Assembly: GCF_035607535.1 (NCBI RefSeq)
Contig: NZ_JAYDZX010000001.1
Location: 558,001 to 622,000 of the forward strand
Direction: 5' to 3'
Origin: Salinimicrobium sp035607535
GTDB lineage: Bacteria > Bacteroidota > Bacteroidia > Flavobacteriales > Flavobacteriaceae
Length of the DNA: 64,000 nucleotides
Below, in pieces: positions 26,194-35,900 of the stretch. The notes below the pieces were generated by a model that had not been told where the DNA came from, did no database searches, and saw only the letters and a list, made by a program, of their open reading frames with translations. A program made the translations under genes and the position numbers. Numbering within the stretch: the stretch's first letter is position 1; each line of letters starts with the position of its first letter.

Positions 26194-27366
26194 CTACAGC
26201 CTCACATCCAGCATATCTTTCCTTGTTTCCTCAAGTGCCTGTTCTATATCGGCAATTAGATCCTCAGGTTCTTCGATACCTACAGAGAACCTCATAAGGT
26301 TATCGCTTATGCCCTGCTCTGCCCTTTCTTCAGGGGTTAAAAGTGCATGGGAGGTTTTGGCAGGTGAAAGGATTGTGGATTCAACTCCGGCTAAACTCAT
26401 GGAAGGTTTTATAAGCTTTAGATACTTCATAAATGCCTCGGAATCCAGCTCATTAAGCTCGAAAGACAACATGCCCCCAAAACCCTGCATTTGCTTTTTC
26501 GCCAGCTCATGACCTTCATGGGAAGGCAATCCCGGATAATAAACTTTCTTTACCAGTTCATTTCCTTCCAGAAATTCGGCTAATTTCTGAGCATTCTCAT
26601 TCTGTGCCCTTACCCGCAATCCCATAGTTTTCAAGCTGCGTTCTAAAAGCCAGACAGTATAATCGCTGAGGCTTCCGCCAAAATTCTTTGCAAGCTGAAA
26701 GATCCTGTCGATATATTCTTCAGAAGAGATCACAGTTCCCGCAAGGATATCGCTGTGCCCGCCCATATATTTTGTAGCGGAATGGATAACGACATCTATT
26801 CCAAAGTCAATTGGGTTCTGGTTTACAGGAGAAGCAAAAGTATTGTCTATCATACTCACGAGGCCGTGCTTCCTGGCCAGGCCGGCAACGGCTTCAAGGT
26901 CGGTAATGGTAAGCAACGGATTTGAGGGAGTTTCAATATAAATCACTTTCGTCTGGTCGCAGATCTCAGCTTCAAAAGCTTCCGCAGAAAGATCTTTTGC
27001 AAAGGAATATTCGATCCCAAACTTCTCAAATTCCTCGACCACTAAATTACTTGTGCCCCCGTATAAAGTTCGCTGTAACACCACGTGATCTCCCTTGTGT
27101 AGAAAGGCAAAAAGCGCAGTACTTACGGCAGCCATTCCGCTACCGAAAATAAGAGCAGCCTCCCCGTGTTCCAGTGCAGCCATCTTCTTCGCCAGGGCGT
27201 GCTGGTTTGGGGTATTAAAATATCGGGGATAGCGTTTTACCTCCACATCTTCATAAGCGTAAGATGTAGACATAAAAAGTGGTGAAACCGCACCGCGAAA
27301 CTGTTCATCCTTTAGCTCTCCCACATGGGTGCAAATAGTATTTAGACCTGGTTTTTTATGAGTCAT
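26194..27366 (-). CDS. trans-sulfuration family PLP enzyme (cystathionine gamma-synthase / beta-lyase type)
   Basis: 390 residues, full length for the Cys/Met metabolism PLP family. The cofactor lysine is Lys199 in SATKYMGGHSD. Other family blocks: the GSGMAAVSTALFAFL phosphate-binding region, YIETPSNPLLTITDL, the Asp pair region MIDNTFASPVNQNP, and SLAGVESTILSPAKTSH near the end. It catalyses beta- or gamma-elimination/replacement at sulfur amino acids. By sequence alone the split between cystathionine gamma-synthase, beta-lyase and methionine gamma-lyase is uncertain, so no symbol is given. It faces away from hutI with a 129-bp shared promoter region. Confidence 0.9.
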   Translation of the reverse strand: MTHKKPGLNTICTHVGELKDEQFRGAVSPLFMSTSYAYEDVEVKRYPRYFNTPNQHALAKKMAALEHGEAALIFGSGMAAVSTALFAFLHKGDHVVLQRTLYGGTSNLVVEEFEKFGIEYSFAKDLSAEAFEAEICDQTKVIYIETPSNPLLTITDLEAVAGLARKHGLVSMIDNTFASPVNQNPIDFGIDVVIHSATKYMGGHSDILAGTVISSEEYIDRIFQLAKNFGGSLSDYTVWLLERSLKTMGLRVRAQNENAQKLAEFLEGNELVKKVYYPGLPSHEGHELAKKQMQGFGGMLSFELNELDSEAFMKYLKLIKPSMSLAGVESTILSPAKTSHALLTPEERAEQGISDNLMRFSVGIEEPEDLIADIEQALEETRKDMLDVRL

Positions 27367-27425
27367 AATTGTTGGAAAAAATTCTTTCCTAAGGTAAAAA
27401 TAATTACTGAAAAAGAAGGGATCCC

Positions 27426-27440
27426 AAAAATGCCATTTTT
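27426..27440. repeat. 15-bp near-palindrome AAAAATGCCATTTTT
   Basis: Flanked by CC and GG so that 18 of 19 bases form a palindrome. It sits in the divergent spacer between the PLP enzyme and hutI. It could be an operator or just a member of a small repeat family. Confidence 0.45.
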
Positions 27441-27495
27441 GGAAGGTATCGTCGGCAGGCCCTGCAAATTCTCGGCACTTTTCTATCTTTACGAT

Positions 27496-28731
27496 ATGAA
27501 ACTTATCTTTAAAAACATAAAGCAGCTCATACAGGTGCGGGAGGAGACACTTAAGCCTCTCAAGGGCAGTGAGATGAAAGAACTTCCCTTGATCGACAAT
27601 GCCTGGTTACTCGTGGAGGATGGGAAAATTGCCGACTTCGGAAAGATGTCCCAAATCCCCACTTTTGAAGGAGTAGCTGAAGTAGATGCCTCGGGTAAAT
27701 TCCTGTTGCCGGGCTGGATCGATTCGCATACCCACCTTGTCTACGCCGGAAATCGCGAACAGGAATTCATTGACCGCATTAACGGACTCACCTATGAAGA
27801 GATAGCCGAAAAGGGCGGAGGAATAGTGAATTCGGCTAAAAAGCTGCAGGAAACTTCTGAAGATGATCTCTACGTGCAATCGGCCAAACGTTTGGAGGAG
27901 GTGATGAAGATGGGAACCACGGCAATCGAGATCAAATCGGGATATGGATTAACCACCGAAGCCGAGCTAAAGATGTTAAAGGTGATAAGGAAGCTGCGGG
28001 ACAATTATGATCTTCCTGTAAAAGCGACCTTTTTGGGAGCACATGCAATTCCGCCGGAATATAAAAATGACAAAGAAGGTTACCTTAACCTGCTTATTAA
28101 CGAAATGATGCCAAAGATCGCCGGGGAAGGACTGGCAGAATATGTGGATATTTTCTGTGAAAAAGGCTATTTCAGCGTTGAGGATACCCACAGGGTCTTG
28201 GAAGCAGGAAAGAAAAATGGTTTGACTCCAAAGATCCATGTGAACCAGTTCAATGCCATTGGCGGAATAAAAGCTGCTGTGGAGCACAACGCCCTTTCTG
28301 TAGATCATCTTGAAGTGATGCAGCCCGAAGATCTTGAAGTCTTGAAGAACAGTGACACCATGCCTGTTGCCCTTCCCTCCTGCTCTCTTTTCCTGAGCAT
28401 TCCCTATACACCGGCCCGCGATATCATTGACGCCGGATTACCACTGGCACTGGCTACCGACTACAACCCGGGAAGCACTCCCAATGGAAATATGAACCTT
28501 GTGATCTCCCTTGCCTGCATAAAAATGAAGATGAATCCCGAAGAGGCTATTAACGCTGCTACTATTAATGCGGCCTATGCAATGGGAATTCTTGACACCC
28601 ACGGCAGTATCACGAAAGGTAAGGCCGCAAACCTCATCCTCACCGATGCTATCCCTTCCTACGGATTTCTGCCCTATTCCTTTGGCGCCAATCATATCAA
28701 CTCGGTTTATGTTAACGGAAAAAAGATTTAA
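27496..28731 (+). CDS. hutI: imidazolonepropionase
   Basis: 411 residues from ATG 27496; the open frame extends upstream, but MKLIFKNIKQLIQVREETL is the family-like beginning. Amidohydrolase metal site HTH at His78-x-His80 (WIDSHTHLVYAGNREQEF), TTAIEIKSGYGL, FLGAHAIPPEY, VNQFNAIGG and ALATDYNPGS are imidazolonepropionase signatures. It hydrolyses 4-imidazolone-5-propionate to N-formimidoyl-L-glutamate in histidine degradation. The hutG gene follows with zero spacing. hutH and hutU are not in the window. Confidence 0.95.
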   Translation: MKLIFKNIKQLIQVREETLKPLKGSEMKELPLIDNAWLLVEDGKIADFGKMSQIPTFEGVAEVDASGKFLLPGWIDSHTHLVYAGNREQEFIDRINGLTYEEIAEKGGGIVNSAKKLQETSEDDLYVQSAKRLEEVMKMGTTAIEIKSGYGLTTEAELKMLKVIRKLRDNYDLPVKATFLGAHAIPPEYKNDKEGYLNLLINEMMPKIAGEGLAEYVDIFCEKGYFSVEDTHRVLEAGKKNGLTPKIHVNQFNAIGGIKAAVEHNALSVDHLEVMQPEDLEVLKNSDTMPVALPSCSLFLSIPYTPARDIIDAGLPLALATDYNPGSTPNGNMNLVISLACIKMKMNPEEAINAATINAAYAMGILDTHGSITKGKAANLILTDAIPSYGFLPYSFGANHINSVYVNGKKI

Positions 28732-29727
28732 ATGAGTCAGCTGAAGTTTTATTCCGAAAGACAGATCTCCAAACTGCTTTCCATCAGGCCGGGAGAAACA
28801 AAGCTGGGAGATAAAATTCAGGTTGCAGCAAGAATTGAGGATCTTCAAAAATCCGAAGCCGAATTCGTCATTTTTGGTATCCCTGAAGATATCGGAGTGC
28901 GGGCGAACTACGGCAAACCCGGAACTTCAACTGCCTGGACCGAATTTTTGAAGTCTTTTCTCAACGTGCAGGAAAACCTGTTCAATTCAGGTACAAATAT
29001 TTTGCTGCTCGGGGAAGTGAATACTTCAGCATTGATGCAAAAAGCGGGAAATATTGATGTTTCAGATCCCAATTACGTACAAAAGCTGGGAAATCTTGTG
29101 GAGCTATTAGATTCCGCAGTAAGTGAACTGGTCAAAAAGGTGATCCTGGCAGGAAAATTTCCTGTAATCATAGGCGGAGGCCACAATAACGCCTTCGGAA
29201 ATATCAAAGGAGCTTCAGAAGCAACAGGACATTCCATAAATGTGCTGAACATCGATGCTCATACAGACCTAAGACAGCTCGAACACCGGCACAGTGGGAA
29301 CGGCTTTAGTTATGCCTTCAAAAATGGCTTTTTAGAGAGGTATTCTGTTTTTGGTTTGCATAAGAACTATACTCCGCAGTATATTTTTGAGGAAATGCAT
29401 GCTTCCGAAGCCTTTAAGTACAGCCTTTTTGAGGAGCTTTTGAAGCATAACCGGAAAGATACTTTTAGAGACCACCTGAATTTTGTAAATGGAAAGAAAT
29501 TCGGGCTCGAACTGGATTGTGATGCCATTGCAAATTTTCCAAGCAGCGCAGTTTCACCTTCGGGTTTTACACTGGAAGAGACCCGGACACTGATAAGGGA
29601 GGCGGCGAAAGAGAAAAATTGTTGTTATCTTCACGTCTGTGAGGCTATAGCTACTGTTGATTTCCCTACCGGTAAAGCCTTAAGCTATTTGGTGACAGAT
29701 TTTCTAAATGAGAGAAAGCATGCATGA
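28732..29727 (+). CDS. hutG: formimidoylglutamase
   Basis: 331 residues, arginase/ureohydrolase fold. Manganese ligands are in GGGHNNAFG, NIDAHTDLR and ELDCDAI, and the family GIPEDIGVRANYGKPGT block is present. It converts N-formimidoyl-glutamate to glutamate and formamide, the step after HutI, and its ATG abuts the hutI stop. The Bacteroidetes version reads GLELDCDAIANFPSSAVSP as here. Near its end it overlaps or touches the DUF1622 gene. Confidence 0.92.
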   Translation: MSQLKFYSERQISKLLSIRPGETKLGDKIQVAARIEDLQKSEAEFVIFGIPEDIGVRANYGKPGTSTAWTEFLKSFLNVQENLFNSGTNILLLGEVNTSALMQKAGNIDVSDPNYVQKLGNLVELLDSAVSELVKKVILAGKFPVIIGGGHNNAFGNIKGASEATGHSINVLNIDAHTDLRQLEHRHSGNGFSYAFKNGFLERYSVFGLHKNYTPQYIFEEMHASEAFKYSLFEELLKHNRKDTFRDHLNFVNGKKFGLELDCDAIANFPSSAVSPSGFTLEETRTLIREAAKEKNCCYLHVCEAIATVDFPTGKALSYLVTDFLNERKHA

Positions 29728-30067
29728 AACAGTACAATATTACGTAGATATTGCAGCTCTGATCATTGAGGTTACAGGAGTTTTAGTAATGATCATCGGG
29801 CCACTTTTCGCGCTGTACAGATATTTTTTTGACAGGCATGAGGACGGCAGCTCTTATCGCACTTTTAGACATGATCTCGGAAAAGCTATTCTTTTAGGAC
29901 TGGAATTTTTAGTAGCGGCTGACATTATAGCTTCAGTGAGTACCTCCCCTACTATGGACCGTGTACTGGTTCTTGGCCTTATTGTTTTAATCAGAACTTT
30001 TTTAAGCCTTTCTTTGCAGGTAGAACTGGAGGGCAAGTGGCCCTGGCAGAGAGATGAAATTGGTTAG
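29720..30067 (+). CDS. DUF1622-family integral membrane protein
   Basis: 115 residues from ATG 29720 (MHETVQYYV), overlapping the end of hutG; ATG 29708 would add four residues. Three membrane segments: IAALIIEVTGVLVMIIGPLFAL, AILLGLEFLVAADIIASV and VLVLGLIVLIRTFLSLSLQVEL. The glycine-rich middle with EFLVAADII and the RTFLS.SL.VE.EG.WPW ending are characteristic of DUF1622. Its function is unknown. Overlap with hutG indicates it is carried on the hut message. Confidence 0.88.
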   Translation: MHETVQYYVDIAALIIEVTGVLVMIIGPLFALYRYFFDRHEDGSSYRTFRHDLGKAILLGLEFLVAADIIASVSTSPTMDRVLVLGLIVLIRTFLSLSLQVELEGKWPWQRDEIG

Positions 30068-30072
30068 TTAAA

Positions 30073-30531
30073 ATGAAAATTATTTCCTTTAATCCTAAAT
30101 ACGCGGATAAATTTAGGGACCTCAACATTGAATGGCTGGAAAAATATTTTTGGGTCGAGCCTCATGATGAAGAAGTCTTAGGTAAACCCGAAAAATATAT
30201 CATTGAGCCCGGAGGGACGATCTTTTTTGTTCTTGAAAATAAAAAGGTCATTGGAACAGTTGCTTTAATGAAGATCGAAGATGGCATTTTTGAATTAACA
30301 AAAATGGCCGTAGTACCTGCGGCACAGGGGAAAAATGTTGGTCAGCAGTTAATGCAACACACTCTTGACTACGCCCGGAGCAAAGGCTGGAAAAAGCTGA
30401 TCATTTTTTCCAATCGCAAACTGGAGAACGCAATTCATATCTACAAGAAGTACGGATTTCGGGAAATCCCCATAGGAGAAAACAATCCATACGCCCGGGG
30501 CGACATAAAAATGGAGCTTCCCCTTTCTTAA
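30073..30531 (+). CDS. GNAT-family N-acetyltransferase
   Basis: 152 residues. Acetyl-CoA-binding motif A is seen as LTKMAVVPAAQGKNVGQQLM (Q/R-x-x-G-x-G/A), with the preceding strands FFVLENKKVIGTVALMKI and the C-terminal KLIIFSNRKLENAIHIYKK and YGFREI. Substrate unknown; the family modifies amines of small molecules or protein N-termini. It follows DUF1622 by 5 bp in the same direction, so it probably shares the hut-DUF1622 transcript. Confidence 0.9.
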   Translation: MKIISFNPKYADKFRDLNIEWLEKYFWVEPHDEEVLGKPEKYIIEPGGTIFFVLENKKVIGTVALMKIEDGIFELTKMAVVPAAQGKNVGQQLMQHTLDYARSKGWKKLIIFSNRKLENAIHIYKKYGFREIPIGENNPYARGDIKMELPLS

Positions 30532-30595
30532 AGTACTATTAAATCTATGGTGAAAAGTTTCATTTTTAGTTAGTTTTAGTTCAAACTGAATAATT

Positions 30596-31399
30596 ATGAA
30601 ACGAATACTACTGATTTTTCTAATTTCTGCCGTTAGCTTTTCCTGTAAAGACGAGAACAGGGAAATCCCTGAAGTAACAGGCGAAGACGTGATGGAGGGA
30701 GAAACTGCAGCCACTGAGGAACCTGCGGAAATTGAGGTCAATCCTATCTCTCATGCCACAGCGGTGATTAACTGGGGGGAAACCGTTATTTATGTTGATC
30801 CTGTTGGGGGTGCTGAAGCTTTTTCGGCAATGGAAAGGCCAGATATGGTCCTCATCACCGATATCCACGGAGACCATTTGAGTGCCGAAACCTTAGGCGC
30901 ACTTAACTTACAGAATATCCCGGTGATCGCACCACAAGCAGTAAAAGATGAGTTGCCCGATTCTCTGGCAACAAAGATCACTGTCATGAACAACGGAGAG
31001 ATGCGGGATCAAAACGGGATCTCTATTGAAGCTATTCCCATGTACAACCTTCGAGACGAAGCCAAACAATTCCACCCAAAAGGCCGTGGCAATGGATATG
31101 TTCTCGAAAATGACGGACAACGCCTTTATATCGCAGGAGATACCGAAGACATTCCTGAAATGCGTAACCTTCAGGATATCGACATAGCACTGGTGCCAAT
31201 GAATTTACCCTATACAATGCCTGTTGATGCCGCTGCAGATGCAGTTATTGAATTTGCGCCCGATAAGGTTTATCCTTACCACTTTAGAGGCCAGGACGGG
31301 AAAGCCGATGTGGAACGATTTAAACAGCTGGTCAATGAAGGCGATCAGGAAGTGGAAGTAGTAATGGCGAACTGGTATCCTGAAGACTCAGATCAATAG
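30596..31399 (+). CDS. metallo-beta-lactamase-fold hydrolase (UlaG-like), lipoprotein
   Basis: 267 residues with a lipoprotein signal MKRILLIFLISAVSFSC. After an acidic linker (EGETAATEEPAEIEV) comes a UlaG-type MBL domain: HATAVINWGETVIYVDPVGG, metal motif TDIHGDHLSAET, IAGDTEDIPEM and YPYHFRGQDGKADV. The HxHxDH motif is reduced to D-x-H-G-D-H, as in the UlaG/RbsY branch. It is likely attached to the envelope; substrate unknown. A strong terminator follows 22 bp after the stop. Confidence 0.88.
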   Translation: MKRILLIFLISAVSFSCKDENREIPEVTGEDVMEGETAATEEPAEIEVNPISHATAVINWGETVIYVDPVGGAEAFSAMERPDMVLITDIHGDHLSAETLGALNLQNIPVIAPQAVKDELPDSLATKITVMNNGEMRDQNGISIEAIPMYNLRDEAKQFHPKGRGNGYVLENDGQRLYIAGDTEDIPEMRNLQDIDIALVPMNLPYTMPVDAAADAVIEFAPDKVYPYHFRGQDGKADVERFKQLVNEGDQEVEVVMANWYPEDSDQ

Positions 31400-31404
31400 T
31401 TGCC

Positions 31405-31419
31405 AAAAATGACATTTTT
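31405..31419. repeat. 15-bp palindrome AAAAATGACATTTTT
   Basis: Third sighting of this palindrome family, directly before the terminator of the MBL lipoprotein gene. Confidence 0.45.
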
Positions 31420-31420
31420 G

Positions 31421-31444
31421 ACCCCGCTCTTTGCGGGGTTTTAT
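31421..31444 (+). terminator. rho-independent terminator
   Basis: ACCCCGC, loop TCTT, then GCGGGGT and TTTATTT, a 7-bp GC-rich stem. It ends the MBL lipoprotein transcript and lies just before the DUF2254 ATG, which therefore has its own promoter downstream of it or is read through. Confidence 0.85.
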
Positions 31445-31457
31445 TTATCTCAATTCG

Positions 31458-32774
31458 ATGAAGTCCCTATTCTCCGGTTTTTACTCTTTTTACCATAAGA
31501 TTAAAGGCAAAATAGCTTTTTATCCTTCTCTCTTTGCACTATCAGGATTGTTATTTGCTTTCCTGATGATGTTCCTGGAAGACAGGGGAATTTCAGATTA
31601 TTTGTCAGAAAACATTCCGGTGCTGGTGGTAAGCAATGGAGATACCGCTCATGTTATCCTTAGCGCCTGTATCACCGGCCTTATTTCCATGATGGTCTTT
31701 AGCTTTTCCATGGTGATGGTTTTGCTCAACCAGGCTTCCACAAATTATTCACCAAGACTGCTGCCGGGTTTGATCTCCGACCATAAACACCAGATCATCC
31801 TGGGGATCTACCTCTCAAGTATTCTCTATTGCATCTTTATTCTATTCTATATTCAACCAACCGGTGCTGAATATGAAGTCCCCGGCTTTTCGGTCCTGTT
31901 GGGCGTTCTTGCAACAGTTATTTGCATATACGCTTTCATCTATTTCATTCATACCATTTCACAAAGCATACAGATCACCTTTATTCTGGATGATATCTAT
32001 TTATCGGCAAAGAAAAGACTCCACCAGGTACTTGAATGGGATGAAAATGCTCCCGACTCTTTTCCTGAAACTTCCGGCTGGTATGAATATTACAACAAGG
32101 ACAGCGGTTACTTCAGAGACATCAACAGGGATAAGCTTCTCGAGTTTTGCAAAGACAAAAAATCCATGATCGATATCCTGCCGGTGAGAGGAATGTTTGC
32201 ACTTCAGGGAATTCCTTTATTCCGGAGCAAAAAGGCTCTGACAGAACAGGAAATACAGAAGGTCTTCACCTATTTCCACTTTTCCCGGGAGGAACTGGTA
32301 AGTACTAACTATGTTCTGGCTTTCAAGCAGATCGCTGAAGTCCTGGCTAAAGCCATGTCACCCGGAATAAATGATCCCGGGACAGCCATGAACGCCATTG
32401 ATTATTTAACAGAACTTCTTAGAATTAGAATGCGGTTAAGCGACCATAGTTTTATTTGTGAAAATGGAAAGGCGTATGCACAGGAACGGGTAGTGAAATT
32501 CGATGAACTGTTATATAACCTCATAGCCTCCATTCGTACCTACTGTAAAAATGATATTGTAGTGGTTCAAAAGATTGGACAGATGTTTGACTATTTGCAA
32601 AAACAAGAAGCTAAAGAAAGTTCTTACTACCAAACCCTCAAAACGGAGGCAGAAAGATTATTATATGATGCTCACCATTCCCTGGATAACAAAAGTGACC
32701 AGGATGTCATAAGGAGAATGGCAAATAATCTGGGGGTTGAGCTAAAATTTGGACAGGGTGATGTAAATGAATAA
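31458..32774 (+). CDS. DUF2254-family membrane protein
   Basis: 438 residues from ATG 31458 (MKSLFSGFYSFYHKIKGKIAF); the frame is open upstream into the terminator. Four membrane segments: LFALSGLLFAFLMMFL, a second with GLISMMVFSFSMVMVLLNQAS, IILGIYLSSILYCIFILFYI and LLGVLATVICIYAFIYFI, then a long cytoplasmic C-terminal region with PGINDPGTAMNAIDYLTELL, which is characteristic of DUF2254. The family has no established function. It is not tightly linked to neighbours. Confidence 0.88.
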   Translation: MKSLFSGFYSFYHKIKGKIAFYPSLFALSGLLFAFLMMFLEDRGISDYLSENIPVLVVSNGDTAHVILSACITGLISMMVFSFSMVMVLLNQASTNYSPRLLPGLISDHKHQIILGIYLSSILYCIFILFYIQPTGAEYEVPGFSVLLGVLATVICIYAFIYFIHTISQSIQITFILDDIYLSAKKRLHQVLEWDENAPDSFPETSGWYEYYNKDSGYFRDINRDKLLEFCKDKKSMIDILPVRGMFALQGIPLFRSKKALTEQEIQKVFTYFHFSREELVSTNYVLAFKQIAEVLAKAMSPGINDPGTAMNAIDYLTELLRIRMRLSDHSFICENGKAYAQERVVKFDELLYNLIASIRTYCKNDIVVVQKIGQMFDYLQKQEAKESSYYQTLKTEAERLLYDAHHSLDNKSDQDVIRRMANNLGVELKFGQGDVNE

Positions 32775-32995
32775 ATTACGCGGCTATTCCACTCCTGCCC
32801 CACCTGCACTCTTACACACTTTTATTTCTCCTTAATCTTTACGGAAAAGCATAAAAAAAGCTCAGACAAGGAAGGTTTCGTAAAATTGTTTTTTCCGGAA
32901 AAACCTTAATTATTTCCTAAAATTTTCATCTGAAATAATTAGTTTTAGCCAAGAATTCAGTTTAAAACGACAGTAAGCAGGACATCAGGCCCGGT

Positions 32996-35900
32996 ATGTT
33001 TAGACCTTTCCTTTTCTTTCTATTCAGCTTTATTTTCTCCTTCGGAATAGCTCAAACTCCAGAATTTCCTGTACCTGATACTTTGAGAGTTTCAAATGTT
33101 GCTCAAAAGCAGGGGCTTTCACAGCTCAACGTCCTGCAGTTTGATTTCGACGAAAATGGCTATCTATGGGCCGGTACCGAGGACGGACTCAACCGGTTCA
33201 ACGGATATACCATGGAAACCTTTTCTCAGAACAGTGTAAATGGCACAGGACTGACAGATGACCACATCCGCGGACTTTTCTATGCCAATGATACCCTGTG
33301 GCTGGGCACAAACACCCATTCCCTGCAGGCCTATATTCCTTCAGAAGATAAATTCATTCACTACAAGGAGCATCCAAAGATCGCTGCAGATGCTTCCCTG
33401 AGCTATGCCCATGGAATTTATGAGGTAAATGACAGGTACCTACTGTTGAGCACCTTAAAGAACTGTATACTTATCGACAGAAGTTCAGGCGAAATCCACA
33501 CAATTCCCTTACCCAAACCTTCTGTCAACGATTATGTACTGAGTCTTGTTTATCACTCAGAAAATGAAATTTGGCTGGGGACGTATTTCAATGGAGTTCT
33601 TCGGCTAAATCTTGAAAATAAGAGCATTGAAGACATGGAAAGCTTCAACGGTCTTGATGGAAATCCAATATATACTTTCCAGGAAACATCTCAAAAAGAA
33701 ATATTGATCGGCACGCAGGAAGGCCTGTTTTTGTATTCCCTTCTTTCCGAAGAATTAGAACCTGTTAAGATCAACGATCAAAAGACGGGAATCAGAAGTT
33801 TTTATGACTGGAACGAGGATTATTTCCTGCTGGGCTGTACAAGCGGCCTGGGCTTTTTGAATAAGGAAACCTATGAATTCAAAAAAGTGATTCTTGCAGG
33901 ATATGATAAAGAAATTTATTCACCTGTCGAAGTGCTTGATATTAAACAGGATTCTACTCATGGAGTCTGGATGTCTTCCCAGGGAAAAGGTTTGTTCTAT
34001 TACCACCCTGCCAGACAAAAATTTACTCCAAAAAGAATTGATCTGAAAAATGAGCCTGAAAAAGAATACATCAGTATATTCAACTTTTTGAGAGAGGATG
34101 ATACCCTGTGGATGACCACCACCATTGGCTATGTCAAGCACGATCTCAGGGAAAATACGTATAAGCTATACCGGACAGATCGTTTGGGCTACACCCTGGT
34201 CAAAGATATGCAGGACCAAATATGGGGTGGCGGCTTTAATCAGGGGCTTGAGAAATATGACCGGTCAAAGGATATGTTTATAGAGGTTACTCTCCAAACC
34301 GGCATAAGCGACAGGGACGTGGCAGAGATCATCCCACTGAGTAAGGACAGTTTATGGGTAAGCACCTGGTCTTCGGGGATCTACTCGGTAAATCCCGGGA
34401 CTTTTCAATCCCATCCTGTTCAAATTAACGGAAATGAACTGCACCGTACCCGCGCTTCCTTTATCGATAGGGATGGAACAATTTGGCTGGGAGCCGATGA
34501 CGGTCTCTATCATGTTAAGGCCCGGGAGACCATCAAGTATGAACATGATCCCGACAAAGAAAATTCTCTTAGTAATAACCGGGTCTTTAGTATCACCCGC
34601 GATGAAAAGAATAATCTTTGGATTGGAACAGCCAAAGGTCTTAACCGGCTCGACCTTAAGAGTGGTAGAATAACCCGTTACATGGAACAGGCAGGTTTAC
34701 CCAATGACTTTATCTACGGGGTACTTACCGACAACAACAATGACGTTTGGGTAAGCACTAACAAAGGACTTTCAAAACTCAACACAGCTACCGGCACCTT
34801 TACAAATTTTACTGAACAGGACGGGCTGCAGAATGATGAATTCAATGGAAAGGCGGCTTATAAGGACAGCCTGGATTATCTCTATTTTGGAGGTATGAAC
34901 GGATTTAATATTTTTCACGCAGATAGCATTCCGGTCAATGAATATGTGGGTAAAACCATAATTGAAAAGGTGGAGCTCTTTGGAAATCCAATTGACCGCA
35001 ATATTATCTATACCGATACACTTTCTTTTGATCATGATGAGAATGTAATTACTTTCAACTATTCCTCCCTCAATTATCTTCTTCCGGAAAAAAACAGGTA
35101 CCAATTCAAAATGCTTGGTTTTGACAAAGACTGGCGCCCTGTTACCAAAGAGAGAAGTACCACCTATACCAACTTAAATCCCGGCACCTATACCTTCATG
35201 GTCAAGGGCAGCAATAATGATCTCAAATGGGGAGCACCAGATTCTTTGGTACTTACCATTCGCGCTCCCTGGTATGAAAGCACCTTTTTTAGAATTTTCC
35301 TGGTGTTAGCATTGTTACTGTTGATTACCAGCTTTTTTCTTTTTCGCTACAATCAGAAGAAAAAGGAAAACATCCGCCTGCAAAAAATGGTGGATGGTAG
35401 AACTGCAGAGCTCAAGAGGTCCAATGATGACCTTAGTGCGGCTATGAACCTTGCAAAAGAGCAAAAGGAGAACATAGGGTTTCTAATGCAGGAACTCAAC
35501 CACGGGGTAAAGAACAACCTGCAATTGATCGCCAGTCTGCTGGATATTCAAAAGGAAAGCATAACAGATAAGCTGGCAAAAAATAATCTGGAAGCTGCCC
35601 AAAACAGGTTATTTACAATAGCGACCATCCACGATTTGTTGAGTGAAAAAAGGCCGGGAGAAAACTTTAAACTTGACCTTTTCATTTCTATCCTTGCCAG
35701 GGAACTGGTTCACTTTATGGATGCACAGGTCGTTCTCAATTTCGATCTAAAGCCACTGGATGTTCACAAAAAATGTGTTACCCCTTTGGGAATAATCATA
35801 AATGAATTGGTCACTAACACTCTTAAGCATGCTTTTCCTGAAAATCAAACCCACAAAGAGATCAACATTTCCCTGCAAAAAGTAGGTGCTCTGGCTATAT

